A DNA stretch of 64,000 nt from Vandiemenella viatica. Its lineage: Eukaryota; Arthropoda; Insecta; Orthoptera; Morabidae. The notes under the pieces were generated by a model. It had not been told where the DNA came from. It made no database searches and was given only the letters and a program-made list of their open reading frames with translations. Positions 24,590-36,055 of the stretch are shown piece by piece. The stretch covers positions 215,212,402 through 215,276,401 of the forward strand of contig JARYHS010011408.1 in the NCBI GenBank assembly GCA_031002005.1, written 5' to 3'. Position numbers and translations under genes: made by a program. The first letter of the stretch is position 1, and each line of letters starts with the position of its first letter.

Positions 24590-26045
24590 TCTTATATCTT
24601 TAAACGAGCAATTCTTGTATTTATATATATATATTTCGGAGCTCGGAAACAGCTATGATAACTTGGATGAAATTTGATATTTAGATAACGTTTTGACTTT
24701 TAAGATTACCTAAATAGTTGTCTTCCCTACAAAAAAGTGAGTTTACAAAATACGAACAATTTTTTCATTCGATATATCAAAAACGGCACTAGCGCCATCT
24801 CGTAGACAATACAGGTACCAGAAAGCATAAAAATAATTTCTCTTTGATTTCAAAGAATATTTAAACGAACAGTTCTTGTATACTGGCTAACCCGTGGAAA
24901 TATTAGCACTGCAAGTTTAATTGTAAAACATTTAAAAAGGAAGACAATTAAATATTTATCATTGGTGGTTTTGTCAGAAGGGATACTTTACAGAAATTTC
25001 TTTGAAAATAATATTACCGGTGCCAGTTATAAGGTAATTATCATTTACTTTTTGACCGTAAAAAGTGGTTGTTAGTTTGTCATTAAATACTACCACGCAA
25101 GGTACGAGCATAGTTTTATCGGAGTGAATGAATTTAGCACTGATGATGTCCTATCATTACTGTGATGTCACAATCTGATGATGAATTCTTATAGAACTCG
25201 ACGAAACATATCGAAAATAAATAATAAATGTTCTTAAATCAGTTATAGGTATAGTTCCTTGTGTTTTTGGCGACGTTTCTTCTGGTCCAGGCCGTATTTC
25301 AACCTAACAACAACCATTAGGAACAAAATAAAATATTGAAAGAACATTTCCACTGTATAGACATTGTGGTTTTAATGGATTTTTTTCTGGTCCAGACTGG
25401 ATATAATTCTAACCTCGTCACTTGAGATATCAGAAAAATAAATTCTTAATTTTCGATTTGTCCCGATGAGTTTCATATGAATTCATCAAACGTGGATATG
25501 GCGAAATTTATCTTCTGGCCCAGGTCGCATTTCAACCAACCACGTCAAATTTTGAGATACAATATCTTGAGAACTAAGCAAGATATATATAAAAAATATA
25601 CTGTTTACTTTCAATTTTTCTCGTCGAGTTACATAAGAAACCATCATCAAGGGTTATTGTAGAGTCCCCTGAATTACCACAAATCTCGGACCATTAATTA
25701 ATCCCTAATAATAGTATTTCTCTTTGAAAGCAATTTATGAGGCGGTCTCGCAAAAAAAATCTAGAGATTTGGATGAAATTTCATATGTAGATAATGTTTT
25801 GCTTTTCAAGTTTCTAACACGGTAAAAAAAAAAGAGCAACTTTTGTATTTGGTTTCTAAACCTCATTACGTGGAAGGTTCAGGTACCAGTAAGCCTACTG
25901 ACGTTCATTAAGCTTCTCTTTGGTTAACTGTGCACCTCAAAACGCCTAGGAAGCCTTCAAGCCTTTTACTTTAATCAAACTTTACTCGAAATCTTGGATA
26001 TTGAACAGAAATCGAAAGATGCCAAGTGAAGATCGGTCACCCAGG
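24590..26045 (+). repeat. 1.45-kb dispersed repeat, copy 1
   Basis: This block matches the reverse complement of 57580-59070 over most of its length, including 'GGCACTAGCGCCATCTCGTAG', the CTGATGATGAATTC block at 25177 and 'AACGCCTAGGAAGCCTTCAA' near 25945. It contains several copies of a 'CTGGTCCAGGCCGTATTTCA' module. No long frame. Part of it is also shared with 42360-42960. Confidence 0.8.
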
Positions 26046-26767
26046 TACTTGTTCAATAAATGCAGCAAGACACAAACAATAGCACACAAAATGTTTCAGG
26101 TAACATCAACAATGTGTGTTAGAATCAAGGCCTCTTGGTCCCCTTTTAATAAATGCTGTTCTAAGAGTATCTTAACAAGGGGCCAATCCACAATCAACTG
26201 GGCACAGAACTTCACGATACATCCTTGTTTTATTTTAGAAATAAGTTTAGATAAATTGGGATACAGATTTTTAAAAATAGTGTAATTGGTGCTACCAAAC
26301 ATTCAAACAAATGTTTTATATGATGATAAGCTAAAAGGGTTAATTAGCAAATATAAATAAATAGAGAGCAACCATTATTTACTATAGGAGATGGCAGAAC
26401 AGCACAGAACAAACACGAACACACAACATTTTTTGGGAGCTTAAACCATAAGTTAGCTGTAGAAACATGGAGGGAAAAGGGTGGAATTTAAGGGTGAAAG
26501 TATACGTTTTCCCCCCATCCAGCTTCTACACCATTCTGTACAAGGAAATAAAAATTGCTGGACAGTAAAAAAGAATTATTCCTAACTTCCCATTATAAAT
26601 AGCTGTAATATAAGTTTCTTTACTGTAAGTGCACTCATTACACAAGCTAGGTCTGTCATTCCCTTCTCACACGAGTGCAATTGGTCCTTTTTTTGTTTAT
26701 GTACCTATGCTGTCACTACAGTACAATCCTTTAGACTTCGTAAGTGAAATGTTTATTTTATTTTCCA

Positions 26768-27125
26768 ACTAGCAGTTACCCGCGACTTCGTCCGCGTTGA
26801 AGAGTATTGTAATATAAGATTTTCTTGAGAGGTTTGGTTGCTCAGTGGTTAGGGCGTCCAACTGGAGATGGAAAAGTCCCCAGCTTGAATCCCAGTCTCG
26901 GAGAGGATTTTCAAAGGTCCTTAGCTCGACCTTCACATCTGGCATAGGTTGTGTGACGTGAATTACGCCACAATGCTCACTTGGTTCTGATTCCGTGTTG
27001 AACTGTGGGTCCTCTATGTCCGGTAGGATTACTGGGTTACGTTAAAAGGCTATGAAATGGACTGATTGCGGAGACGTAAAGAAGCCTTGTCACCAGGTCA
27101 ATACGACCATACAATTTATTTTAGA
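26768..27125 (+). mobile_element. tRNA-derived SINE, type 2, after an ACCCGCGACTTCG head
   Basis: From about 26831 there is a clear tRNA-like region: A-box-like TTGCTCAGTGG at 26838-26848 and B-box-like AGCTTGAATCC at 26882-26892. A ~220-nt unrelated body follows. The 60 bases before it begin 'ACTAGCAGTTACCCGCGACT', the head seen on the ~188-bp repeats. Anticodon and acceptor stems are not preserved, so it is not a tRNA gene. Confidence 0.65.
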
Positions 27126-28440
27126 GCTATTTTTATTAGTAATAGTAGTAATAAATGTTGCAATAAAATAACAAAAATCTATTTATGTTCCACACTTCAT
27201 TGAATTTTTAAAACAGTAAAAATATTCTGTTTGTAAGGAGTATTTTCAGTTTAATATATCCGTATATACAATATTGAGGATTTGTCTCCTAGGTTTTGCC
27301 TATTTTCATAGCCCTAGTTTTCTTACATTTCTTTGAAAGATTTGAATTTCGTTTACCCAGCATCTCTTAAAATTACTTATTTCATCTCGCGAATAAAAAT
27401 TAATATGGTTTTAATTAATGGAAGCTCAAAACGTCAAAATATTAGCAATACATTGATGGAATCGACTAAATATCAACAACAAAAAAATACTAACATCCAA
27501 ACAGCAAATAAATACTTAAGTGGGCCAAGGACGTTCATTTCCGTTGGTAAAATTGCAATTTTAAAAACGAATATTTTGATTTGCATTGGATATCTGAAAA
27601 AATCTTAAAAAAAAGAGAATTTAATTTGCTCTTAGAATATTGATTTTTTTTGAGGATATATTGGTTCCATCAACAGAAATTTACATATTATAGTAGTAAG
27701 TATAATAGTAATTGATTCTTTTATCCATAATGATCAGTGGTATTGTGGTAATGGTTTCTCTATCTGTGGAAACAACTGAATTGCCTGTAGACCAGTTTAC
27801 TATAGTTCATTCGTTTCGAACATTAATTCTGCACTAAAATATAAATTTCAATGTTAAAGTAGTAATAGATTGTTTCTTCATAATTGGTTTCTCACTCTAC
27901 AAACTGAATTGAATGACAACCGGCGAATTACCATTGTGCTTGTCCGCCACACCATTATCTGAATAAAACATTGATAAATTTCAAAAATTTACTTCGGGCA
28001 ACGCCGCATGGTTCTGCTAAATCGTCCAAGCTTACTATAGATCTTTTGATACAATATCGGTACAAAGCGATACATAATGTCACCAAAATGGTGCTCATGA
28101 AAGAAGCTTAAATAACTAATAATGTTTCAGTTCTCATTTTGGCCCAGGCTGCGTTTTAAAATTACCGCTAGAAAATCAAAGCTTCTATCACTCGCACATT
28201 AATACATTCACTATATTGTATGTTAGTGACGTCATGAATAGCGAAATAAAATTGACTTATTATTAACACAGTAAATTAAATATTGAATACATCTAAAACT
28301 ACATTCAGCCGCATGAACTATGTCGTCAGCTTCATGACAGTTATTGAGGTAACGTAATTAAAAAAATTATACTAAAATACTTTTAACTTACAGTGAACAA
28401 TGGAAAGTCCACAATTCTCTACGGTCGTTAATATTTACAT
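27126..28440. other. Intron 3 sequence, unassigned
   Basis: AT-rich, no convincing coding block. The 91-codon frame at 27333-27608 has low-complexity composition and no recognised domain. A 'TTGGCCCAGGCTGCGTTTTA' module at about 28137 belongs to the dispersed GGTCCAGG family. Confidence 0.35.
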
Positions 28441-28730
28441 AGCGATAAAGTGACTTTTATTGCTCGTGATTTAGTAAGGTGTATAATGAAATTAATTGTG
28501 ATAGTAAATTATGATATACTAATCAGGAATTTTGATATAGAAAATTCTGTTACTACTCGAAATGTAGTTCCAGAGCATTTAATGTCCTGAGATGTGTTTG
28601 TATCGTTTGATTTTGCAGCGGCAATATTAACAGAAATAGTGGTTTGGTTTAATTGCTGCCTGGACCAGAATGTTTTTGTTACAGCAGAAAGCAGAAGGAA
28701 TTTAGTTATTATTAGTAATAAGTAAGCAGC
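28440..28730 (-). repeat. Dispersed repeat with TGGACCAGAA module (copy 1)
   Basis: Shares 'GAAATTAATTGTG', 'CGTTTGATTTT' and 'CTGCCTGGACCAGAAT' blocks in order with 35500-35710, and the first of these with the right edge of the window (63870-64000). The ~96-residue minus-strand frame through it (28509-28799) is only partly shared with the other copy and is not a credible gene. Confidence 0.6.
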
Positions 28731-28984
28731 TTTCATATGCTCCGTGCAAATGAGGTGTATTGTGTTGTAAACGACTTCCAGTGTTACTTCATGAAACAAT
28801 AAGTTTATACATTAGCCCATTGAATACATTCATTTTAAGTGCAGAATTCGATAGATATTTGCAGAATATTGAACAGTAAGTAAAAAGCAGTACTATTTGT
28901 ACAAAAATTCTGAACGAAAAATAAAAAGGGTTTGTTAAGTTTTAAATTTCGCCAAAAGTAATTTGTAATGCAGAGACTATATAC

Positions 28985-29845
28985 ATCTACATCTATACTC
29001 TGCAAATCACAAATACTGTGGGTGGCAGAGGGTGCTAAGCACCAATCCTAATTCTGCGCATTCCAATCCCGAACAGATCGAGGAAAGAAGGAATACATAA
29101 ATGAATCAGTACGGCATCTTATTTCTCTAATCTTATCCCTCCTGTCATTGCGACCTAAATAGGTTGGCGGAAGAAGTATTTCGTTGCACTCGTAACTTAA
29201 AGATTTTCGCATATTCTCCAGCAAATTCAAACGAAAACGACGTCCTCTGTCCGCCAAACAATCCCAGCCCAACCCACGAATTAGCTCTGTGACACTTACG
29301 TAAGGACTGTAACTAGCAGTCATGAATCGAGTGGCTCTTCTCTGTACTTTCTCTAATGTGTCAATCAATCCCTTGCGATACGGATCCCAAATTCCACAAC
29401 AGTATTCCAAATGTGGACGCACTAGTGTTTTGTACGCTATTTCCTTTGTATGAGCATTACAACTTCTCAAAATACGTCCTATGAATCGTAGTTTGGAATT
29501 AGCTTTTCCTACAACGGAAGTTATGTGCAAGTCCCATTTCATGTTGCTTTGTACTGTTACGCCTAGATACTTCAGGGAATCTACAGTGTCAACAACTGAA
29601 TTGTTAACTTTGTACTCCAGAGCAAACGGGGTCTTTTTATTACTTATGTGCATTGCCTTGCACTTTTTACAGTTAAGTGTAAGCTGCCATTCACGGCACC
29701 ATTCCGAAATAACATCCAGATCGCGCTGAATTTCTAAGCAATCGTCGGAGCACCTCACTTCCCTATAAATAAGTGCATCATCAGCAAAAAATCGCATCCT
29801 GCAATTAACGTTGTCACCGAGATCGTTTATAAAAATTAATATAGT
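28985..29845 (-). pseudogene. Non-LTR retrotransposon 3' end (LINE copy 2), polymerase motif present
   Basis: The minus-strand frame 29048-29797 (249 residues, continuing a little upstream to an I-N-D-L block) is the C-terminal part of a CR1/jockey-type LINE protein. It has the catalytic box F-A-D-D-A-L-I-Y at its start, then L-T-L-N-C-K-K-C-K, L-K-Y-L-G-V-T (thumb entry), and the tail also seen in copies 1 and 3. Palm motifs upstream and any endonuclease are missing: it is 5'-truncated at about 29845. The frame is intact over all that remains, so the insertion is fairly young. Its 3' end is at the low coordinate. Confidence 0.9.
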
Positions 29846-31187
29846 AACAAAAAAGAAACAGGAAATAAATTAAACCGAGATAGAATGGAATCCATAACAT
29901 TTTTATAAATACGACCTTTTGGGCACCGGCATTTTGCACTTTTAGTAAATTGGCTTTCGTGCTGGTATACTCATAGCATTTTACGTTTTTTTTTTTTTTT
30001 CCAAGCTCTGATTTTTCACATTTTGTATGACGCATATATTAAGATCGAAATTATGGTGTAATATTTGATACTATTTTATGTTCGCAAATGAAAACATCTC
30101 CTTGCGAACTTAACAACAGTACCTACCTTTTTTTTAAATTTAAGGTTAAGTACAGATTTATATTTCCTGCTTCCAAACTGTTATTTGTCAAGTGCGTCAG
30201 TTTTATGGCTTTTAAACTAAACACAAACTTGCATATGTAAGAAGGTTTTTGCTTTTATTTCTGAAAAGTAGTGTTTGCGATTTACGTAAAAAGCAAAGAG
30301 TAAACGTGGCACGGCTATCTGCGAAGTAGGAAACTCTTTGTTGTTTTCAAATTGCTATTAATGGCAATTTCTAAAATAACTATGTAATTTTGTGGGATAA
30401 AATCTATCCTATGTCACTTCGCACGCAATTAACTGACTTCATGCCTAATTTCATTTAAATATTGATTTATTAAGGCGTTATTGATTCCAGAAGTACATCC
30501 AAACACAATCCGAACTATCTCGTTTTCTCATTTATAGATATATAGATTTCTTATTGCCTCATGATATTACTTACTACTACATTACTGTATGGAACACGGA
30601 TTAACATTTCAAAAATTCCTTTCCATCCTATAATAACAATTGTGTGTAAATACTTATTAATTTGAATTCAATTATAATGGATGCCATACATTAGAATCAT
30701 ATCTGTGTTTCAGAGAACATCCATTAACTGGTATAAAGTTTAACTGGAACAATATTTTACGATTGCCTCCAATAATTTCCCAATTTACATTAAAGAGGGA
30801 AAGTTGACAGTATTAAATAGTCCATCCGAATCTAACAGTAATTATTGCTGAGACCAATAGCTATTTCAAAGCAACATTGATGTGACAGAAGAAGGATTTT
30901 TATTGGTGGATCAAAATTCAAAATAGATCAGGTGCAATGCAACAAGTTAAAATATTATTCAGTTTATTAAAGTGTGTAACTTCTTTAAATATTACGAGTT
31001 AACCTAACATGACGAATTAAGATAAGTTTTCTGATTAAATATTTGTAAGTCTAATATTCGAGAAAATGGGGAATGATTGGCTAAATTCTACTACTACTAC
31101 TTCTCCCAATATCCATCAAAATGCATTATACTCTAGCAATTTTCTGTCACCTGCTATCTACTAATGACTTCACATGGGCTCCTAAAT
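29846..31187. other. Intron 3 sequence, unassigned
   Basis: AT-rich without recognisable exons or repeat landmarks shared inside the window. A T run at 29987-30000 is the only clear simple repeat. Confidence 0.35.
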
Positions 31188-32948
31188 CAGGGTGGCCACA
31201 AGGTAATGATTTAAAAATTCCCTGATATTTCCAGGTTTTCCAGAAAAATTTGCCTCATTTTTCCCTGATTTAGAAAGTATATTTGCATGATTAAGATATT
31301 TAAAGTTTTAGTTAGATTTTGATTGTAAATAATTAAATCTGGTATAAAACTCAAAAAAAATTAGAAAAAGAAACATGTTTAAGAATGAAGGATCGTAATT
31401 TTTCACGGCGTTGAATATTAATATATTTTTCTCGGGCTTCCAACCGTGTTAAGATGTCACATTTGCGGGACGTTTCGAAGGCGTCCATCTCTACCTTCAT
31501 GCTCAACCAAATGTCAATGTTTAACTGTTTGTTTATTCAGCCGCTTTTTGTCTTCCACCGTTTCCGTAACAGCGGCTGAATAAACAAACAGTTAATCATT
31601 GACATTTGGTTGAGAATGAAGGCAGAGATCGACGCCTTCGAAACGTCCCGCAAATGTGACATCTTAACACGGTTGGAAGCCCGAGAAAAATATATTAATG
31701 TTTAAGAAGGTTTATTTGAAAATTTTATAACTAATTTAGTAATCTTATGAAGCATAATTAAAAATGAGTAGCACAAAAATAAGATAATGACTAATATGAA
31801 CTAGAACAAATTAGTAATCTTTCAATATTTGGTAGATAAAATAATTGAAGATTTTTAAATTGTTCATCAGTAACTTGACTCAGTCAAAAGCTTAGCTTTT
31901 TTATGCCTTTTTTTTCATTTGCTACACTTTTCTTTTCAAATCTTCTGGTTCAGTTATTGTAGCTTCTTTTGTTCCATCTTCAGTTTCTTCTGTTGCCGAG
32001 ATAACACTTTCGCGTAAGTTTCCACGAGTCTACACAAGCTAGCATGAACACGAGTTTGTATAAACGATGCAATCGTGTAGGCTCACCTTGCGCGGTTGTT
32101 TGGGTGTACCACTCGCCTTGGCAGCGGTTTATTTGGTGCAAGTCAAAGGCACGAGCACGATGTTTATACTGTCGTATCGATTCAGCATTTGAAAGAGCTC
32201 TGAATGACGCAAAACTTTATAAATTCTACCTATTTAGACCTATGGTTAGTATTTACACGATCTTACGTATTATTTTGTTCCTGCTTTAATTCGCCTTATA
32301 TCATTAATACAAAAAAGTTTTAAGGCCTTATAATTATTGCTATTCACATTTTTGTTGGCATTGGTATCTTGAATCTAAGCTTTTGTTTTGATATTAAAGG
32401 TTCAATTTTTCTCAAAAACCAGCTTGTGACATTATACAGGACTTCGAAGACTCTCCACAAATTCAATTTTTTTGGAACGTTTGTTTCACACTTTGCTTGA
32501 AATTGTAAAAATGTTTAGTGAAACCTAAAAACACCTTTATAAACTTACTACTTTACGATTGCTGTTTTATTCAGTAAAAAATATAACTTTTGAGTTTACA
32601 TGTAATACTAAAATTCTGATTTAGATGTCATCCACCTTTTTTTAAAAAATATAATTTCGAATGCTGAGTTCAGCATTCGCGCACGAACATCTCGTCGTCG
32701 TATCTCGATGAGGCGCCAGACGAGATGCAAGTTGATAGTGTAAATGCGGCATTTGTTGGCTGAATTATTTAATGCAAAAGCTCAATATTAAAATAAATTA
32801 ACAAAAATATTCCAAATTTTGGATTGTTGCAATTAAAATTTCCTGATAATTTTTGAAATTATTTGGATTCCCTGATATTTCCATGAAATTTCAAGGTTGC
32901 TTTAAATTCCCTGATAATTCCAGATTTTCCAGGTCTGTGGCCACCCTG
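31188..32948. mobile_element. hAT-like DNA transposon, non-autonomous or decayed
   Basis: The ends are CAGGGTGGCCACA (31188) and TGTGGCCACCCTG (to 32948), a 13-bp perfect terminal inverted repeat. Inside are diverged 'AATTCCCTGATATTTCCAGG' subterminal repeats. It is flanked by TAAAT on both sides (31183-31187 and 32949-32953), a 5-bp duplication; CAGGG ends and this size fit a hAT subgroup. Inside, a palindromic element is nested at 31386-31697. No transposase frame was found; an 81-codon frame at 32044-32289 has no recognised domain. Confidence 0.75.
31386..31697. mobile_element. Palindromic element B (Penelope-like terminal layout)
   Basis: This 312-bp insertion is flanked by the 11-bp duplication ATGTTTAAGAA (31375-31385 and 31698-31708). 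A 33-nt extension (31386-31418) precedes two inverted arms of ~120 nt (31419 to ~31540 and ~31580 to 31697) around a short loop. The right arm ends exactly at the duplication. Each arm holds 'GGGACGTTTCGAAGGC' or its complement. In the right arm ACATTTG (31602-31608) can pair with CAAATGT (31651-31657), and GAAGGC with GCCTTC, around GAAACGTC, giving a hammerhead-like fold. It is inserted inside the hAT-like element. Confidence 0.75.
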
Positions 32949-32953
32949 TAAAT

Positions 32954-34002
32954 CATTTCATTTACTGCCTATTCTGTGGTAATTTCCACAAACAAATTCA
33001 GCTGTCTGCCCCCTTTTAACGCCAACCAACGGTGAAATCTGATAATTGCAAGATGGATCATATACTGTCCCATTCTATTGGATGCAGTACCTTGGAATGG
33101 TTTATATCATCGAATCATACACAAAAAAATTAATAATTTTGTGCCTTTAACAATTAGTTTCTCCTTCTACCAAATATCAAACAAAATCATAATTCTTTAA
33201 AGATTTACAGTGGCGAGTAACCTGAAAAAGCTTACAAAAAAATTAGTGATATTTCTGGAGTTTATGGTTTTGTAAAATAACTTGAGTGATTCTTGTCAGA
33301 TATTTTTTTCATAAAAAAACACCTGCCTTTCATTTGCTGGAGAATTCATTAATAAGACAATTATATGTTGAAAATATTTTTTGAAAAAATTCTCCCCCCC
33401 CCCCCCAAGAAAGTCAATAATTTTTTAAACAGAAATTGTTTGTTGCATACCATTAAAAGATAATTCTGAAAAATATATAATGAACTAAAAATAAGTTACT
33501 GATTTTTTTTAAAAAGATTTTACAACTTTTTTTTAGTGAAACAAAAGTAATACTCGATCTTTGTATGCATAAGAATAACACACTTGACAAAGCTAGTTCT
33601 ATATAAACACCCAATAAGCTGGAGATTCTTGGTATCTGTTCACATTGAACAAACCAACTGATGCCATTTTCAAATACCTCTGTAGCTGTTTATAAGACTC
33701 TCTCGAGCTAATGTTGTTATATAAAAACTAGATCATTTACAGATAACTGACGAACAGTGGGTGTTCCAGCTTACTGGAACAATCCGAAGAAAAATATCAT
33801 TCAAAAGAGACCTGAATTACTAAAGAAATAATCAACTTTTATCATGCAACTTGCCCCCTCAGATGCTTTGAAAATGGGAAAACAGAGAGAGCTGAATTGT
33901 TGTAACATATACCATATTCAACAGATTTGGCCCTCTGATTTCCATCAATTTCAACTTTCATAACCAGAAAAAGTCTTAGCCAAATGAGATTATACTGGCA
34001 GC
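32954..34002. other. Intron 3 sequence, unassigned
   Basis: AT-rich, with a C run at about 33395-33407. No exon or element recognised. Confidence 0.35.
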
Positions 34003-34009
34003 ATAAACT

Positions 34010-34446
34010 AGTGCGTCCGCATTTGGAATACTGTTGTGGAATTTGGGATCCGTATCGCAAGGGATTGATTGACACATTAGAGAAAGTACAGAGAAGAGCC
34101 GCTCGATTCGTGACTGCTAGTTACAGTCCTTACGTAAGTGTCACAGAGCTAATTTGTGGGTTGGGCTGGGATTGTTTGGCGGACAGACGACGTCGTTTTT
34201 GTTTGAATTTGCTGGAGAATATGCGAAAATCTTTAAGTTACGAGTGCAACGAAATACTTCTTCCGCCAACCTATTTAGGTCGCAATGACAGGAGGGATAA
34301 GATTAGAGAAATAAGATGCCGTACTGATTCATTTATGTATTCCTTCTTTCCTCGATCTGTTCGGGATTGGAATGCGCAGAATTAGGATTGGTGCTTAGCA
34401 CCCTCTGCCACCCACAGTATTTGTGATTTGCAGAGTATAGATGTAG
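34010..34446 (+). pseudogene. Non-LTR retrotransposon 3' end (LINE copy 3) with target duplication
   Basis: The insertion is flanked by ATAAACT (34003-34009 and 34447-34453). Its frame carries the same C-terminal tail as copies 1 and 2 (H-L-E-Y-C-C-G-I-W-D-P-Y-R-K, R-R-A-A-R-F-V, T-Y-L-G-R-N-D-R-R) and stops at 34383-34385. An apparent start just left of the element (33984) is host sequence read through. The shared 3' untranslated end finishes at 34446. It is 5'-truncated before the polymerase domain. Confidence 0.88.
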
Positions 34447-35084
34447 ATAAACTTATTTTTCAGATCACCCAAAATCGCAATGGAGGGATGAAATCAATTA
34501 ACTGGAGAACCTTAACCATTGGGGGACTACGTAGAAAAATATATAGATTTTTAAACAAAAATTTCACCTTACCCATGAATTGCATTATCAAATGTACCAC
34601 AGTTGTATGTGGAACTAAGCAGCACAACATGGACGTCATCATAGTGACAGTTTCTCATTGTACAATGAAAGAAATACAAAAATAGGTTCACCATAACGAA
34701 CAATAAAAAACGTTGAATTTCTATTAAAATCCAAACAATCAAGGCAACAAAACTCAGAGTGTAATGAATGCACTCTCCCGAATTTATCTTCCAGGATCAT
34801 TTTGTCAATCAGTCTAGTGACCAAATATTCTTAGAATGAGTAAACTTCACGAATCTTTCATGACAGATGATATTACATAGAAACAAGTCACTGGTAGGCA
34901 CCACTGAACGTCATAATTTAATAATGTTTATCTACCAGGAAATAAACCATGGAAAAAAACATTCTGATAAATGCGATTTGCAGAAAGTCATTTGATGTTT
35001 ACATAGCCACGGAAACAATGATCATTAAGAACTGTTTCCAGATGTTAACAACCACCTTCTACAGACAAGCAGAGATGAGTCCAA

Positions 35085-35300
35085 ACCAAATGTGGTAGGT
35101 AAGCGGTGAATGCTCTGGTCTCACATTTGGGTCGACATGACCGAAATCCTATCTGGCCAATTTTCCATGGTTTCCTGAAATCATTTCAGGTGAATGCAAG
35201 GATGGTTCCTTTAAAATGCCATGGCTGAATTCCCTCCCATACCGTTCCCCCAGTCGTTTCCCATCTCCAATGACCTAACTGTTGACTACGCACAAGCAAA
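35085..35300 (+). mobile_element. tRNA-derived SINE, type 1 (copy b)
   Basis: Plus-strand copy of the SINE at 12301-12545 and 38541-38757. The diverged tRNA-like head (GGTAAGCGGTGAATGC, then TGGGTCGACATGACCGAAATCC) is followed by the body block 'TTCCATGGTTTCCTGAAATC' and 'CAGGTGAATGCAAGGATGGT'. Confidence 0.7.
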
Positions 35301-35499
35301 AAAAGCAAGTTTCTGAGTAAATAGGAGCAAAAACTGGTATGGAAATTTTTGTCTCTCTGTGTGTACATCTAGCAAAAACTAAACACATTTCAATACCCAT
35401 AATTGTTGCATAGTGATAGCTAATATGGATAAAGTTTTCATCACGACACAGTGAACATATTATTGCACCTGTTTTTGTTTTCTTGTTCTTATTTAAGTA

Positions 35500-35710
35500 T
35501 TTTTTACGAAATTAATTGTGGTAAATTATGCTACACAAACTAGGAATAATGAGGCAGACAATTTTTTCACTACCCAAAATATAGCTAGAGGTACTTTTCA
35601 GCTGCTTGGGTGTACCTGTACCATTTGATTTTATAACGGTAATATCAGTGTATATAGTGGTTAGGTTGAAATTCAGCCTGGACCAGAATTTTTTTGTTAC
35701 AACATAAGGC
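35500..35710 (-). repeat. Dispersed repeat with TGGACCAGAA module (copy 2)
   Basis: Collinear with 28440-28730: 'ACGAAATTAATTGTGG', 'CCATTTGATTTTATAACGG', 'GTTAGGTTGAAATTCAGCC' and 'TGGACCAGAA' in the same order. Non-coding. Confidence 0.6.
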
Positions 35711-35829
35711 ACGGAGAATTTAATTATTGTTGGGAATTAATTAACTGCTTTCATGAGTGCCATTTTAGCATGTATCACAATGTACGCTACACCAGCTAAT
35801 ACCATCTGTTAACATACAAGATACAGGGG

Positions 35830-36055
35830 CATAGCTACTATGGGGCTAGGCGGTGCAGTGCACCGGGGCCCCGACCTTTTTTTTTTAGCTCTACCGTCGT
35901 CTAAGGGGGCCCCTCAATGCTCAGGGGGACCCCAACCACTGCTCAGAGGTCCCCTACCAGCAACACAAAGCAAAAAAAAGGGGGCCCATCTGGCCTGAGG
36001 TCCCAAAATAAATTTTTTGAGCCGGGGCCCTTGTTGACCTAGCACAAGATACTCT
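35830..36055. repeat. GC-rich block with CCGGGGCCC palindromes
   Basis: A short island very unlike its AT-rich surroundings: 'GTGCACCGGGGCCCCGACC', a T run, 'AAGGGGGCCCCTCAATGC', 'AGGGGGCCCATCTGG' and 'GAGCCGGGGCCC'. The repeated GGGGCCC words can form hairpins. It is probably an interspersed element; I saw no second copy in the window. Confidence 0.5.

Noticed and set aside
26831..26895. tRNA gene
   Set aside because: A- and B-box-like words are present but acceptor and anticodon stems do not form and an unrelated body follows; it is a SINE. The same reasoning applies to 12063-12120, 35085-35150 and 38690-38750.
32044..32289. 81-residue frame as a transposase fragment of the hAT-like element
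   Set aside because: No hAT dimerisation motif or other recognised block; Cys and Arg content comes from a GC-richer patch.
33984..34009. Start codon at 33984 as a gene start for the 133-residue frame
   Set aside because: The target duplication ATAAACT ends at 34009, so the first codons are host sequence fused by chance to a LINE 3' fragment.
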